64,000 nucleotides of DNA from Bacteroides sp. Its GTDB lineage: Bacteria; Bacteroidota; Bacteroidia; Bacteroidales; Bacteroidaceae. The translations under genes were made by a program, and so were the position numbers. The notes under the pieces were generated by a model. The model searched no databases. It was not told the DNA's origin and saw only the letters and a program-made list of their open reading frames with translations. Below are positions 26,296 through 36,253 of the stretch, piece by piece (the first letter of the stretch is position 1; every line of letters begins with the position of its first letter). Location of the stretch: assembly GCA_022648295.1 (NCBI GenBank), contig JALCME010000014.1:62001-126000 (forward strand). Direction: 5' to 3'.

Positions 26296-29148
26296 ATGAT
26301 GGCACAGAAACGAAAACAATTTGACGGACTCTTTGCTCAATTGCAGGATATACAAGACAGCAAGGGGAAACACCTTAACACGGTACTTTTCTCCAAAACC
26401 GGTGAATGCTCCGTTATCTTCGAAATGGAGAATCCGGTGCAGCAGTGGTGTACGGATGCCGAGCAATATGCGGCTTTTCAAGATGTTTTGGCTAATATAG
26501 TTCAAACACTCGGCGAAGGCTATGCTATCCAGAAACAGGATGTATTCAGCCGGCAGTGGTATCACCATGAGATGACCGATAACATGGAGTTTCTATCGCG
26601 CAGCTATTTCAATTTCTTTGAAGGACGGGAATATACCGAGATACGAACCTTTTTAATCATTACCCAAGAAGCGATCCACAGTTCTTTCATCAAATATGAT
26701 CCCAAACGCTGGATGGATTTTCATGAAAAGGTTAGCAAGGTGTCTGACATCTTAACGGAGAAAGGCATCCGACACCGTAAACTGAACAGAGAAGAAGAGA
26801 ATGAATACCTTCATCGTTTCATGGCCGTATGCTTTAGAAAAGGATCATTCTCCATGCAGAATATCAAAGTGGCAGATGAATATCTGAAAATGGGAGACCG
26901 CATCATCAAATCTTTTCCCTTAGTGGACGTGGATGAGATAGACCTTCCCAACTTCATTCGTCCCTATCTTCCTGTTTTCATTGGTGCCTCTCATATTGCC
27001 ACCGACTTGTTGGCCTTTCTCACGGAGATACCTTTTTCAGATTGTGTGATTTATAATCAGGTGGTCCAGATACCGGCACAACGTAAACTACTACGCAAAC
27101 TGCAGGCTAAGGCCAAACGCCATGGTTCCATGCCGGATCCATCCAACAAAATTGCAAAAGCAGACATAGAAACCGTACTTGACATTCTGGCTACCGACAG
27201 CAAACTGCTTGTCAATACCAACTTCAATCTCCTTGTGAGTTGTCCACAGGACAAATTGACGCCTGTCATCTCCTTTATAGAAACAAAACTATATGAGTGC
27301 GGCATCATGCCTTCACGTTCAGCCTATAATCAGTTGGAACTGTTCACTTGTAGCTTTCCGGGCAACGCTTACAGTTTTAATCCGGACTATGACCTGTTCC
27401 TGACACTCTCTGATGCAGCCTTGTGTCTGTTCTTCAAAGAGCATCTCAAACATTCGGAGGATACACCTCTGACGACCTTCTATACGGACCGGCAAGGTTT
27501 ACCTATTGCAATCGACATTACCGGCAAGGAAGGAAAGAGTAAATACACGGACAATGCCAATTTCTTCTGTATCGGCCCGAGTGGCAGCGGAAAAAGTTTC
27601 CATATGAACAGTGTTGTTCGTCAACTGTTGGAACAGGAGACAGATGTCGTTATGGTCGATACGGGTGATTCATATGAAGGGATTTGCGGTTACTTTCATG
27701 GTACCTATATCTCCTATTCAAAAGAACACCCTATCTCTATGAACCCGTTCAAAATAACGGAAACGGAATATTCACAAAACTTCGGTGAAAAGAAAAATTT
27801 CCTGAAATCTTTGATCTTTCTCATCTTCAAAGGTGCCACAGCCCCTACCAAGATAGAAGACATGGTGATTAACCAGACACTGGTAGAATACTACGAAGCT
27901 TTTTTCCATCCTTTTAACGGATTTACAGACGAAGAAAGGGAAAAAATACGTAAACGTCTGCTTCTGGAAGATAAGAAGAATGGCGTTTATGAGAAATTTG
28001 AAGAAGATTTTGAGAAAAGCCATAATGAAAGGGAGTCGGATCAAGGCGGTTTCAAATTTACCGCAGACGAAAACATCCATTATAAAAAGGTGGAACGCCG
28101 GGTTGAAAAACTGCATAACCTGATCAATGACAAGGCTGCATCCGAAGGTGAAAAGAAAGTTGCCGGCTCTCTCCTGGTACGGCTGATGTCAGAAGTCATG
28201 GAAGGACATTATCTCCAGCGCATTGAGAAAAAGATAGACCACATGGAAGAACAAAAGCGTAAGCTCAACGTGTGCGAGCTGTCTTTCAACAGCTTTTATG
28301 AGTTTTCTCTGGAACGGATACCGCAGATAACGGGTGAAAAGAAGATAGAATTCAATATTAATACCTTTGCAGCAATTCTGGAGCAGTTTTACCGTGGCGG
28401 GGAACTGGAAACAACACTTAATAACGATACTGACCGGTCACTTTTCGAGGAGCGGTTCATCGTATTTGAGGTGGACAAGATAAAGGACGATCCTGTTCTT
28501 TTCCCTATTGTCGTACTCATCATCATGGATGTATTCCTCCAGAAAATGCGTATCAAGAGGGGGCGAAAGGCGCTCATTATCGAGGAAGCATGGAAAGCAA
28601 TAGCATCGCCAACAATGGCGGAATACATCAAATACCTTTATAAGACCGTACGAAAATTCCACGGTATTGCAGGTGTGGTCACCCAGGAACTGAATGATGT
28701 CATCGACTCACCTATCGTAAAGGAAGCCATCATCAATAATTCCGATGTAAAAATTCTTCTGGACCAGTCCAAGTTTAAGGACCGCTATGACCAGATTTCC
28801 GCCATTCTAGGACTCACCCCCATTCAGCGTCAGCAAATCTTCACCATCAATAATCTCAACAATCACGAAGGGCGCAACTACTTCAAGGAAGTATGGATCT
28901 GTCGCGGACAATATTCCGATGTGTACGGTGTAGAAGAACCTCCGGAATGCTATTGGGCTTATACGACAGAACGTGTGGAAAAGGAAGCACTCAAAATATA
29001 CGAGAGGCATTATGATGGAGATATACAACGTGCCATCGTGGAAATAGAAAAAGACCGGAAGAAAGTAAAGATGGACAACTATCTCGACTTTTCAAGAGAG
29101 GTCAACAGACACCAAAATATCATGGAATTATGGGAAGCGCAGGAATAA
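26296..29148 (+). CDS. traG: TraG-family conjugation ATPase (VirB4-like)
   Basis: 950 aa, the energy source of the transfer channel. Walker A is GPSGSGKSFHMN (about residue 427). Walker B is KALIIEEAWKA (about 758), and a conserved TQELNDVIDSP follows. The N-terminal 300 residues form the VirB4-type domain that touches the inner membrane. The ATG at 26296 is chosen; the open frame continues upstream only to a TTG inside traF, and a purine-rich GAAAGAA lies just ahead. The 3' end overlaps the next gene by 19 nt. Confidence 0.92.
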   Translation: MMAQKRKQFDGLFAQLQDIQDSKGKHLNTVLFSKTGECSVIFEMENPVQQWCTDAEQYAAFQDVLANIVQTLGEGYAIQKQDVFSRQWYHHEMTDNMEFLSRSYFNFFEGREYTEIRTFLIITQEAIHSSFIKYDPKRWMDFHEKVSKVSDILTEKGIRHRKLNREEENEYLHRFMAVCFRKGSFSMQNIKVADEYLKMGDRIIKSFPLVDVDEIDLPNFIRPYLPVFIGASHIATDLLAFLTEIPFSDCVIYNQVVQIPAQRKLLRKLQAKAKRHGSMPDPSNKIAKADIETVLDILATDSKLLVNTNFNLLVSCPQDKLTPVISFIETKLYECGIMPSRSAYNQLELFTCSFPGNAYSFNPDYDLFLTLSDAALCLFFKEHLKHSEDTPLTTFYTDRQGLPIAIDITGKEGKSKYTDNANFFCIGPSGSGKSFHMNSVVRQLLEQETDVVMVDTGDSYEGICGYFHGTYISYSKEHPISMNPFKITETEYSQNFGEKKNFLKSLIFLIFKGATAPTKIEDMVINQTLVEYYEAFFHPFNGFTDEEREKIRKRLLLEDKKNGVYEKFEEDFEKSHNERESDQGGFKFTADENIHYKKVERRVEKLHNLINDKAASEGEKKVAGSLLVRLMSEVMEGHYLQRIEKKIDHMEEQKRKLNVCELSFNSFYEFSLERIPQITGEKKIEFNINTFAAILEQFYRGGELETTLNNDTDRSLFEERFIVFEVDKIKDDPVLFPIVVLIIMDVFLQKMRIKRGRKALIIEEAWKAIASPTMAEYIKYLYKTVRKFHGIAGVVTQELNDVIDSPIVKEAIINNSDVKILLDQSKFKDRYDQISAILGLTPIQRQQIFTINNLNNHEGRNYFKEVWICRGQYSDVYGVEEPPECYWAYTTERVEKEALKIYERHYDGDIQRAIVEIEKDRKKVKMDNYLDFSREVNRHQNIMELWEAQE

Positions 29149-29906
29149 TTAAAAATAAGGTCGCAGGCATAAGATTACTTCTATGCCTTTTGATGGCATG
29201 CTTTACCACCCATGTAAATGCAGGTTGGAGAGTGGTCATCGATCAGAAGACGACAAAAGCCGTCGCTGCAAATGCTGCCTCACAGGAAGCTATTGAGAAC
29301 CGACATAATCAACGTCTAGATTCCATATCCTCCAAACAGCAGAAACTGATGAAATATACGGCTGCCATGGAGAGTTTCAAGGAACTTTATAAACTGTCGA
29401 TGCAGAATGTTATGGGATTTGGTGAAGAAAGCAAATACTACGTGGAGATATTCAATACAACGGCAGAGATATTCAAAGACATACCCGTTATGATCAAGTT
29501 CTTAAGCAAGGCACCGGTCAAGAACCATTTACTCTGTTTGAATGAAATGACGGATATGGTCGTAGAAACGCAGGGACTCATCTCTGCATTTGTGGACATT
29601 GTAAACAATGGCCGTATCACTCTGCCCGACAACAAGTATATCAGCAAGTTCCTTTCTAAAAACAAGAGTTCTAAAAATGACGGGTACAACTTTCTGGACC
29701 GTTATGAACGGTTGACACTGGCCAATCGTATATACACGCATCTGATGGAGATACGCTATAAATTGGAAGTGATGACCATGATGTGCCAATACTCCAGTAC
29801 AAATGAACTGTTTTTTGCCATCGATCCGGCATCATGGGCGGCTTATTTTACGGGAATAAACATGGTTGACGGCATCATTAATGACTGGAAAGGACTTGGC
29901 GTATGA
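29130..29906 (+). CDS. Secreted TraI/DUF4141-like transfer protein
   Basis: 258 aa with a signal peptide cleaved near VNA|GW (about residue 31). The mature protein is helical, with coiled-coil-like Gln/Lys-rich segments (about 45-75). In the TraI position, after TraG, a VirB5-like periplasmic protein is expected. The last 75 residues are clearly related to the C-terminus of the protein at 47585: FFAIDPASWAAYFTG here against WFGLDPEGWASFMSG there. It overlaps traG by 19 nt and the next gene by 4 nt (ATGA). Confidence 0.65.
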   Translation: MGSAGIIKNKVAGIRLLLCLLMACFTTHVNAGWRVVIDQKTTKAVAANAASQEAIENRHNQRLDSISSKQQKLMKYTAAMESFKELYKLSMQNVMGFGEESKYYVEIFNTTAEIFKDIPVMIKFLSKAPVKNHLLCLNEMTDMVVETQGLISAFVDIVNNGRITLPDNKYISKFLSKNKSSKNDGYNFLDRYERLTLANRIYTHLMEIRYKLEVMTMMCQYSSTNELFFAIDPASWAAYFTGINMVDGIINDWKGLGV

Positions 29907-30592
29907 ATGGCATCCGTATAAAGGCTTTAATAATCCTATTTCTTTTTCTGTTTACAGAAAAGAGTCTAGCCGATGTCATACCTCTGCCCGGTGATCTGCC
30001 TACCATAGAGGCCTTAATCAGTCTTCATAAACTAATCAAGCATGATGAGGACAAAGCAATGGAAAGGGTGACTACTAGTTTTGGTGAGCAGTCTCTTGTA
30101 ACGAAAGGTGCCGGGAAATTCAATGATGTACGTACCACACTCAACACGAAGCTCAGCAATGCCTATTCCTACCTACAGCTGGCCTCTTCACTCAGTACGA
30201 CAGCTGTCAGCCTGTACAAATTAATAGACGAATACTCCAAATTTACTGGGCAGGCCTTTCGGTATGTGACTAAAAAACCTGTCGTGGGCTGGTACTATAC
30301 GGAAGCCAATTATGCTTGTGCCAGAGAAATCAAGAATATAAAGGCTCTATATGTTTCTCTCACGGCCAGCGGGATGAATGTAATGAAAGCGTCCATGGAC
30401 GAGAAGATGGATATTCTGTTCTCCCTGAAAGCTTCCATAGATAACATGCGCAGTATCATCGACAGTGCCTGGACATGGTGTAGCATTATCACGGAAGGAG
30501 GTTTCCGTTACGATCACATCTGGGATATTCTAAACAGTGACGTCACCAGGGAAATAGCAAAAGAGGTAATCAATAAGTGGAATCAAGTTTGA
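29903..30592 (+). CDS. Secreted transfer-operon protein, unrecognised
   Basis: 229 aa with a signal peptide (LIILFLFLFTEKSLA, cleavage about residue 23). The mature part is helical and soluble-looking, with no metal or catalytic motif I can see. ATGA overlap with the gene before means coupled translation and a shared periplasmic or outer-membrane role in the secretion channel. It has a layout similar to its upstream neighbour (signal peptide, long helices), and may be a diverged relative. Confidence 0.55.
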   Translation: MNGIRIKALIILFLFLFTEKSLADVIPLPGDLPTIEALISLHKLIKHDEDKAMERVTTSFGEQSLVTKGAGKFNDVRTTLNTKLSNAYSYLQLASSLSTTAVSLYKLIDEYSKFTGQAFRYVTKKPVVGWYYTEANYACAREIKNIKALYVSLTASGMNVMKASMDEKMDILFSLKASIDNMRSIIDSAWTWCSIITEGGFRYDHIWDILNSDVTREIAKEVINKWNQV

Positions 30593-30597
30593 ATCAA

Positions 30598-31281
30598 ATG
30601 AAAATTTATAAGACACTCATAGGAATATTGGGAATGCTCCTTTTTGCGATATCTCCTGCTCGGGCGCAGAAGTCCGTACATGACGAACAAAAGGAGAAAC
30701 AATGGAAATCGATGGAAAACGGTCCATGGGACTTCTCTCCTGACTGGTATTACTATTTTTTGCATAAGGACTACAGCGGTGCGGAGAAATACTGGAAATG
30801 GAAAGGCTTCAAGTCCGGATATCATATTCGTTTCAAAGAAAACAAGTCGGATGTCAAACGCATTATGCCCACACGCATTGTCTCAGAGGAAACTCAGAAT
30901 CAGAAAATGAAAAAAGCGGAATCGGAACGAGCTTACATTGAAGAGCTTTACAAGGAAGAAGTAGCAAGAACGGCTGACCGCAATGTGGACCTGACCTATT
31001 CTTCATTCAAGGGTGAGTTCAATAGGATGCAGGAATCCATTTCGGACGGACTGTTTTTCTGCTTAAAAAAGAGTAAGGGGAAAATGAAGTTCCAGGTAGA
31101 GCAACTTTCCAAAGAGAATGAAGTCCTTTGCGCTGATATCGCTTATATCCATAAGACGGGTGTAGGTTATGAACTGGAAAATACCAAAAGAGAAAAAGCC
31201 TATCTGGAGATGAAAAAGCGTATGGAAACACTGGTAAGCCGTACGGCGCATCTTGTAGGTATGGCACAAGTATATTACTGA
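30598..31281 (+). CDS. Secreted transfer-operon protein, DUF5045-like
   Basis: 227 aa counted from the ATG at 30598, which gives a clean signal peptide (MKIYKTLIGILGMLLFAISPARA). An upstream ATG at 30577 would add seven residues inside the preceding gene. A tryptophan/tyrosine-rich segment follows (WDFSPDWYYYFLHKDYSG, about 45-62), then charged helices. The layout is reminiscent of DUF5045 conjugal transfer proteins, tentatively. It probably sits in the periplasm with its two upstream neighbours. Confidence 0.5.
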   Translation: MKIYKTLIGILGMLLFAISPARAQKSVHDEQKEKQWKSMENGPWDFSPDWYYYFLHKDYSGAEKYWKWKGFKSGYHIRFKENKSDVKRIMPTRIVSEETQNQKMKKAESERAYIEELYKEEVARTADRNVDLTYSSFKGEFNRMQESISDGLFFCLKKSKGKMKFQVEQLSKENEVLCADIAYIHKTGVGYELENTKREKAYLEMKKRMETLVSRTAHLVGMAQVYY

Positions 31282-31303
31282 AGAACGATAAAAGATAAAT
31301 GAA

Positions 31304-32512
31304 ATGACGGATTTGTTATTGAATATGCAGGGAATACTGCTTACCATCGGGCTGCCTTCGATCGATGAGAGCCTTGATAAGCTACTGGTCGCCATGGAAA
31401 CTTTTCCTAAATCGGCGGTTCTGGGCGATACGGTGGCTTATGCCCGTATCTTAGGCTTATGTCTGGCACTCTGTGTGGGTTCCTACGAGTGTTGGATGAT
31501 GATGCTTGGACGACGGGGAATGGATGTGATGAAGCTGCTTCGCATCATAGGCCTTTCGATGTGTATCTCTTCCAGCAGTTTGATTGTCAGCGAATTACAA
31601 GTTCCGGGTAAAGCTTTGGAAAATACAACCAAACAGATGGCTCGGGCTAAAAACAAAGAAGTGGCAGCACTGGAATTGAAAGTGGCACAGAAACAGGCCG
31701 ATTATCTCAGCAGACTGCGTGCCGTCCAAGACAGTATCGAGACAGCCAAACAAGTGCAGGCTATCGGACAGGATGCCCATTGGTGGGACAAGCTTATCTA
31801 CAATATGGAAAACCTCTCTTCCACCATCAATAACTATGCCCAACGGGCAGCAGTGGCGGCAGAGACAAAAGCTTCGGAATGGATAAATGACATCATACGC
31901 TTTATCGGTGAACTGATCTTTCAGATGAGCTATTACGGAATACTTGTGGCGCAACGCATATTCATTACGATCCTGGCGGTCTTTGCACCCATCATGTTTG
32001 CACTCTCCATCGTACCTCCTTGGAGGAATGCATGGTCGCAATGGATGTCAAAATTCCTATCCCTCACGTTATGGGGCTTTGTCACATACATGTGCCTGTA
32101 TTACATTGATTTTATTCTATTATACAACTTACAGGAGGATATTCAGGCTTACAGTCATTTGCTGAAAGGCAGTGTAAGTTCCTGGAATCAAATAGGAGCA
32201 TTAGGACTGCAGGGCATCGGTTCGAACTGTATGTATGCCATGGGAATGCTCATCGGTGCCTATATCATCCGTTATGTTCCGGAGGTGGCATCCTGGCTGA
32301 TACCCGGTGGCATCAGTTCCAGTGCCGGAAGTGCAGCGGGTGGTGTCGTTTCAGGTGCCGTAACAGGTGCAGCTTCAAATGCGGCCGGTACTGCTGCCAC
32401 AGTGGCCAGCCTCTCCGCTTCGGGAGGAAGTAGTGCCATCGGTGCTGCCGCGAATCTTGCAAAACAGTATTCGGGCAGACACGGCGGTGACAAAGACGAA
32501 AAGAAAGAATAA
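31304..32512 (+). CDS. traJ: TraJ-like polytopic inner-membrane channel protein (VirB6/TrbL-like)
   Basis: 402 aa. Predicted membrane helices lie at about 48-68, 79-98, 208-240, 252-275 and 306-326. A long soluble loop separates the second and third. The C-terminal tail is Gly/Ser/Ala-rich (SAGSAAGGVVSGAVTGAASN) and then charged. This fits TraJ, the VirB6/TrbL-like core of Bacteroidetes conjugation systems. The following gene is TraK, as usual for the family. Confidence 0.8.
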   Translation: MTDLLLNMQGILLTIGLPSIDESLDKLLVAMETFPKSAVLGDTVAYARILGLCLALCVGSYECWMMMLGRRGMDVMKLLRIIGLSMCISSSSLIVSELQVPGKALENTTKQMARAKNKEVAALELKVAQKQADYLSRLRAVQDSIETAKQVQAIGQDAHWWDKLIYNMENLSSTINNYAQRAAVAAETKASEWINDIIRFIGELIFQMSYYGILVAQRIFITILAVFAPIMFALSIVPPWRNAWSQWMSKFLSLTLWGFVTYMCLYYIDFILLYNLQEDIQAYSHLLKGSVSSWNQIGALGLQGIGSNCMYAMGMLIGAYIIRYVPEVASWLIPGGISSSAGSAAGGVVSGAVTGAASNAAGTAATVASLSASGGSSAIGAAANLAKQYSGRHGGDKDEKKE

Positions 32513-32537
32513 AAAACGATAAAGATAACATACCCAT

Positions 32538-33134
32538 ATGCTGATTCAGAATTTGGAACAAAAGACAAGACTTGCACTTTTTACAGTGTTGCTGACTATC
32601 GTCGGAAGCACCGTGACATGCTCTTTCTGTGCATACTACTGTGCAAAACTCATTACGGACGAACGTAGTCAGATATACATACTTGACGGAGATATTCCTT
32701 TTCTTGCCCAGCGCAGTAAGCAGGAAGCTAATTTCGTGATGGAAGCCAAAGCCCATATCCAACTATTCCACTACTACTTCTTCAATCTGCCGCCTGACAA
32801 CGATTATATCAAATGGACACTGGGAAAGGCCATGTATATGGCTGACGGAACAGCCATGAAGCAGAAACAGGCTATGGATGAAAACGGATTCTACTCCGAT
32901 ATCGTTTCTTCATCTTCGGTTTGTACCATCATCTGCGATTCCATCCATCTGGATGAGCACCGACGGAAGTTCGTCTATTATGGAACACAGATCATCAAAC
33001 GAAGGTCAAGAGACATGAAGCGTTCCATCATCACGACAGGATATTTAGAGAATGTGCCACGCACTCAGAACAACCCGCACGGACTGCTGATAACAAACTG
33101 GCGTACACTGGAAAACAAAGACTTGGATTATTAA
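32538..33134 (+). CDS. traK: Conjugal transfer protein TraK (VirB8-like)
   Basis: 198 aa. One membrane helix near the N-terminus (about 14-36) and a periplasmic domain ending in a conserved-looking RTQNNPHGLLITNWRTLE. This is the TraK signature and the VirB8-type scaffold linking inner-membrane and outer-membrane parts. Spacing of 25 nt from TraJ and 10 nt to the next gene shows one transcript. Confidence 0.85.
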   Translation: MLIQNLEQKTRLALFTVLLTIVGSTVTCSFCAYYCAKLITDERSQIYILDGDIPFLAQRSKQEANFVMEAKAHIQLFHYYFFNLPPDNDYIKWTLGKAMYMADGTAMKQKQAMDENGFYSDIVSSSSVCTIICDSIHLDEHRRKFVYYGTQIIKRRSRDMKRSIITTGYLENVPRTQNNPHGLLITNWRTLENKDLDY

Positions 33135-33144
33135 AATCGACGAT

Positions 33145-33621
33145 ATGAAAAAGAAAATCAAAAGATGGAAAATGTCTGTTGAGAAAGAGACTCGTAGACA
33201 GGCTGAAGGTTTGATCCATAAATTATTCACAAAATGGAGATTGAGAGAACGAATTGACTATGCCAACAGATGGGCTCTCAGACATAAGGGCAAGACTTTG
33301 GGATGGACGGTAGGACTTCTCTTTTCATCTCTCTTTGTCGGATTCATACTCTCACTATGTCAAACAGAAGAGGTAGAACAAAACCCTTTGACAGGTATTG
33401 AAAAAGTTAAACCGATGTTTGACGGGCTGCAAAGCATCCAGGACCGAAAGACTTATCAGATAAGGCAAATGGAAGGACTGGCAACTCGTGGGCAGTTGAT
33501 AAAAGAGGAACTGGATTCATTGGTGAAACTGCCGGAGAAAAGTCATGAGGATTCTGCTCGCATTATTATCCGGTACAAACAACTCGAAACCATCGTGGTT
33601 GAATTGAAGAACGGTAATTAA
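33145..33621 (+). CDS. Single-pass membrane protein in the TraL position
   Basis: 158 aa. A basic N-terminal 50 residues, one membrane helix (LGWTVGLLFSSLFVGFILSL, about 52-71) and a periplasmic coiled-coil-like tail. It lies between TraK and TraM, where TraL (DUF3989) is found in CTnDOT-type elements, but it is longer than usual TraL and I see no clear DUF3989 motif. It is a likely structural subunit of the channel. Confidence 0.5.
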   Translation: MKKKIKRWKMSVEKETRRQAEGLIHKLFTKWRLRERIDYANRWALRHKGKTLGWTVGLLFSSLFVGFILSLCQTEEVEQNPLTGIEKVKPMFDGLQSIQDRKTYQIRQMEGLATRGQLIKEELDSLVKLPEKSHEDSARIIIRYKQLETIVVELKNGN

Positions 33622-33635
33622 AATACAATATACGT

Positions 33636-34814
33636 ATGAAGAAGATAAATTTCAAACAACCAAAGTACGTCTTTCCTCTCATTGTCTTCCTGCCAATGGT
33701 TTTTCTTGGCTATGAGGTGGCTAATCTGCTTGGTGGAAGTAGTACGAAGGCTCATACGGTAGCCACTGACAATATCAATATGACATTACCCGAAGCCCAA
33801 AATGAAGAGATGGGCGATAAAATGACAGAGATGAACAAACATTTCGGAGAGGATGATGCCTATACGGCTGTCGGTGCCCTCGGTGACGAGAAAGAAGTAA
33901 AAGACAGTACGGGAAGCGGTTATTCAGGTAAGGAACTGAAGAATATCGATACTAAAAATGCACAACGGTTGAAGCGTCAGAAAGAAATGGACGACTTGGA
34001 AGAAAGCCTGGCTCAGTCTCGAAGACATATCAATCGTTATGGATATGACAATAACGGAAGCACCTCCAATAGGAAACAGGAAATGGACGATTACGCCAAA
34101 GAGATTGAAAATATACAAAAACGTAGTAGGGAACGGCAGAAAGCATTGGAGCAGGGTTTAAACATCTCCGAAGACGAAGAAAATAAGAAAGTGGATGGAC
34201 TCACCACAAGTAGAAGTAGAAACAAGGCTTCTGCCAAAGCTCTTGAAAAAACTGAAATCGTAAAAAAGATGGAGAACGACAACCAGGATAAATTCAATAC
34301 GATCACGGATGAAACGGCCGTTGATGCACTTCTTATCAGGGCGATGATCGACAAAACCACTCGGGCGCACGAAGGAACACGATTGAGGTTCAAGTTGTTG
34401 GATGACGTCTGCATCAAGAATGTAAAGCTGAAACGAGGGACTTACCTATATGGCCTTGTGACCGGATTTGTCGGACAGCGGGTACAAGCCGACATCACAA
34501 GTATTCTGGTCGGTAACAAGTTCATTCGCGTCAATCTCTCTGTCTTTGATAATGATGGTATGGAGGGCTTTTATGTGCCTCAGTCCGCTTTTCGAGATAT
34601 GATAAAGGATGCCGGAGCACAAGTTTTGCAAAACAACATCAATTTGGATGCCGGGGCAGGCAGTGAACTGTCCGGTGAAGCCATTGCCCTACAAGCACTG
34701 CAAAATGCCTATCAATCGGCTTCGAGTGCCGTATCGGCCAACATTCGGAAGAATAAGGCCAAAATCAAATATAATACCATCGTTTATCTGATTAATAAAG
34801 AAGTAAATGAATAA
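33636..34814 (+). CDS. traM: Conjugal transfer protein TraM (VirB10-like)
   Basis: 392 aa. A membrane helix at residues 12-32 is followed by a charged, low-complexity periplasmic linker (about 45-220, rich in Glu, Lys, Arg, Asn). The C-terminal domain (about 225-390) contains RLRFKLLDDVCIKNVKLKRG and YLYGLVTGFVGQRV, typical of conjugative transposon TraM. The family spans the envelope like VirB10. The 3' end overlaps traN by 8 nt. Confidence 0.9.
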   Translation: MKKINFKQPKYVFPLIVFLPMVFLGYEVANLLGGSSTKAHTVATDNINMTLPEAQNEEMGDKMTEMNKHFGEDDAYTAVGALGDEKEVKDSTGSGYSGKELKNIDTKNAQRLKRQKEMDDLEESLAQSRRHINRYGYDNNGSTSNRKQEMDDYAKEIENIQKRSRERQKALEQGLNISEDEENKKVDGLTTSRSRNKASAKALEKTEIVKKMENDNQDKFNTITDETAVDALLIRAMIDKTTRAHEGTRLRFKLLDDVCIKNVKLKRGTYLYGLVTGFVGQRVQADITSILVGNKFIRVNLSVFDNDGMEGFYVPQSAFRDMIKDAGAQVLQNNINLDAGAGSELSGEAIALQALQNAYQSASSAVSANIRKNKAKIKYNTIVYLINKEVNE

Positions 34815-35745
34815 TCATATGAAGACAAGGACTAAAACAGCGGTCATTCTGGTAATGACCTTAATGCCGGGGACAAGAATGCTGGCGCAGCAGGATACGG
34901 TATTTGTAGCGAATAAGGACACGATTGTAACCCATTATATCCTTTCCCCTAAGGATATGGAAACTGCCAAGCACGTTATTTACGTAAATGAAGATGTGAC
35001 AACCCATATCATTATGCCGGAGAACATTAAACTGGTGGATATCTCCACCGCAAAGATGGTGGGTAACCAGTGTGCCGACAACATGGTACGCATCAAACCC
35101 CGTGGCAGAATGAGTGAAAATGAACTGGCAGGTACGGTGACTCTCATCGGTGAACGCCATTTGGCTCAGTATGAAATGGTCTATACGGGCATACCTACAA
35201 AAGCCAGGTCATCGTATGTGATTTCACAGGAGGAATTAAGTCGATACGACAACCCGAACGTGCTCATGCCTGAACAGGACATGGCAGCTTACGCCTGGGC
35301 TATCTACAGTAGCAAACGGAAGTTCAACAATATTCGGTATTCGGCCAGTGGAATTCGGGCGGTAATAAATAACATCTATACCATCGGTGACTACTTCTTT
35401 ATTGACTATTCGCTATATAATAATACGAATATCAAGTATGACATCGATGAGCTGCGCATCAAGCTGACCGACAAGAAGGAGGTGAAGGCAACCAATTCAC
35501 AAACGGTTGAACTGACACCTGTCTATATGCTCAACAAGACCCGTAGTTTCAAAGGAGCCTATCGCAATGTGATGGTCATTGAGAAACTGACGTTCCCGGA
35601 TGAAAAAGTACTGAAGCTGGAAATCTCCGAAAATCAGATTTCAGGTCGTGTGATCTATCTCTCGATTGAATATGCGGATATCCTTCATGCTGACGGCTTC
35701 AGCGAGAAAACGTTGAAACATCTGACATCTTATCCAAATAAATAA
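34807..35745 (+). CDS. traN: Conjugal transfer protein TraN (DUF4138, VirB9-like)
   Basis: 312 aa. A signal peptide ends near MLA|QQ (about residue 27); a second ATG at codon 5 is an equal start candidate. The body is beta-rich, with KDTIVTHYILSPKDM near the start, VDISTAKMVGNQCADNMVRI, and YFFIDYSLYNNTNIKYDIDE, the last being the conserved DUF4138 core. This is the outer-membrane-associated partner of TraM in Bacteroidetes conjugation. Confidence 0.88.
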   Translation: MNNHMKTRTKTAVILVMTLMPGTRMLAQQDTVFVANKDTIVTHYILSPKDMETAKHVIYVNEDVTTHIIMPENIKLVDISTAKMVGNQCADNMVRIKPRGRMSENELAGTVTLIGERHLAQYEMVYTGIPTKARSSYVISQEELSRYDNPNVLMPEQDMAAYAWAIYSSKRKFNNIRYSASGIRAVINNIYTIGDYFFIDYSLYNNTNIKYDIDELRIKLTDKKEVKATNSQTVELTPVYMLNKTRSFKGAYRNVMVIEKLTFPDEKVLKLEISENQISGRVIYLSIEYADILHADGFSEKTLKHLTSYPNK

Positions 35746-35753
35746 TTGTAACA

Positions 35754-36251
35754 ATGAAAAAGATATTATTGATACTTGTATACACCATCTTTTCCGTTAA
35801 AGGTTTCGCAGGAGACGGAGATCATTACTTCACCTTGAATGCCGGTTTTCTCTTCCCCAATACACTGAATGCTACATTGGGTTATGAACGGGAGCTGGAA
35901 TACGGAAATGCGGTAGAACTCTTTGGTGAGATTGGAAACCGTTGGCGCAAAGATCCTGTATGCGGAAAGGTATGCAAGGATGTGTTTTGGAAAGGTTATT
36001 ATTGGGATGGCGGCCTGTTATATAAGCAGCGATTGGTTCGTTACAAGAACGGTTTGGTTCGCTTTCGTCTGGGTCCACAGTTCGGTGCCGACAAAGGAGA
36101 ATACTTTTTCGGCCTCGAAGGAGGCTTTGAATATAGCTATATCTTTCCAAGCGGTGTACAGTTTTCCCTAGTCCAAAAGAACAATGTGAACTTCCTGCAT
36201 GGCGATACATTCAGAAACGGATTGCTGATAGGAATTAAAATACCATTTTGA
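35754..36251 (+). CDS. traO: Conjugal transfer protein TraO
   Basis: 165 aa. Signal peptide (cleavage near GFA|GD, about residue 20), then a small outer-membrane-barrel-like protein with alternating strands: YFFGLEGGFEYSYIFPSGVQ and LLIGIKIPF as final strand ending in Phe. The sequence and position after TraN match TraO of Bacteroidetes elements. It starts 8 nt after traN. Confidence 0.85.
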   Translation: MKKILLILVYTIFSVKGFAGDGDHYFTLNAGFLFPNTLNATLGYERELEYGNAVELFGEIGNRWRKDPVCGKVCKDVFWKGYYWDGGLLYKQRLVRYKNGLVRFRLGPQFGADKGEYFFGLEGGFEYSYIFPSGVQFSLVQKNNVNFLHGDTFRNGLLIGIKIPF

Positions 36252-36253
36252 CG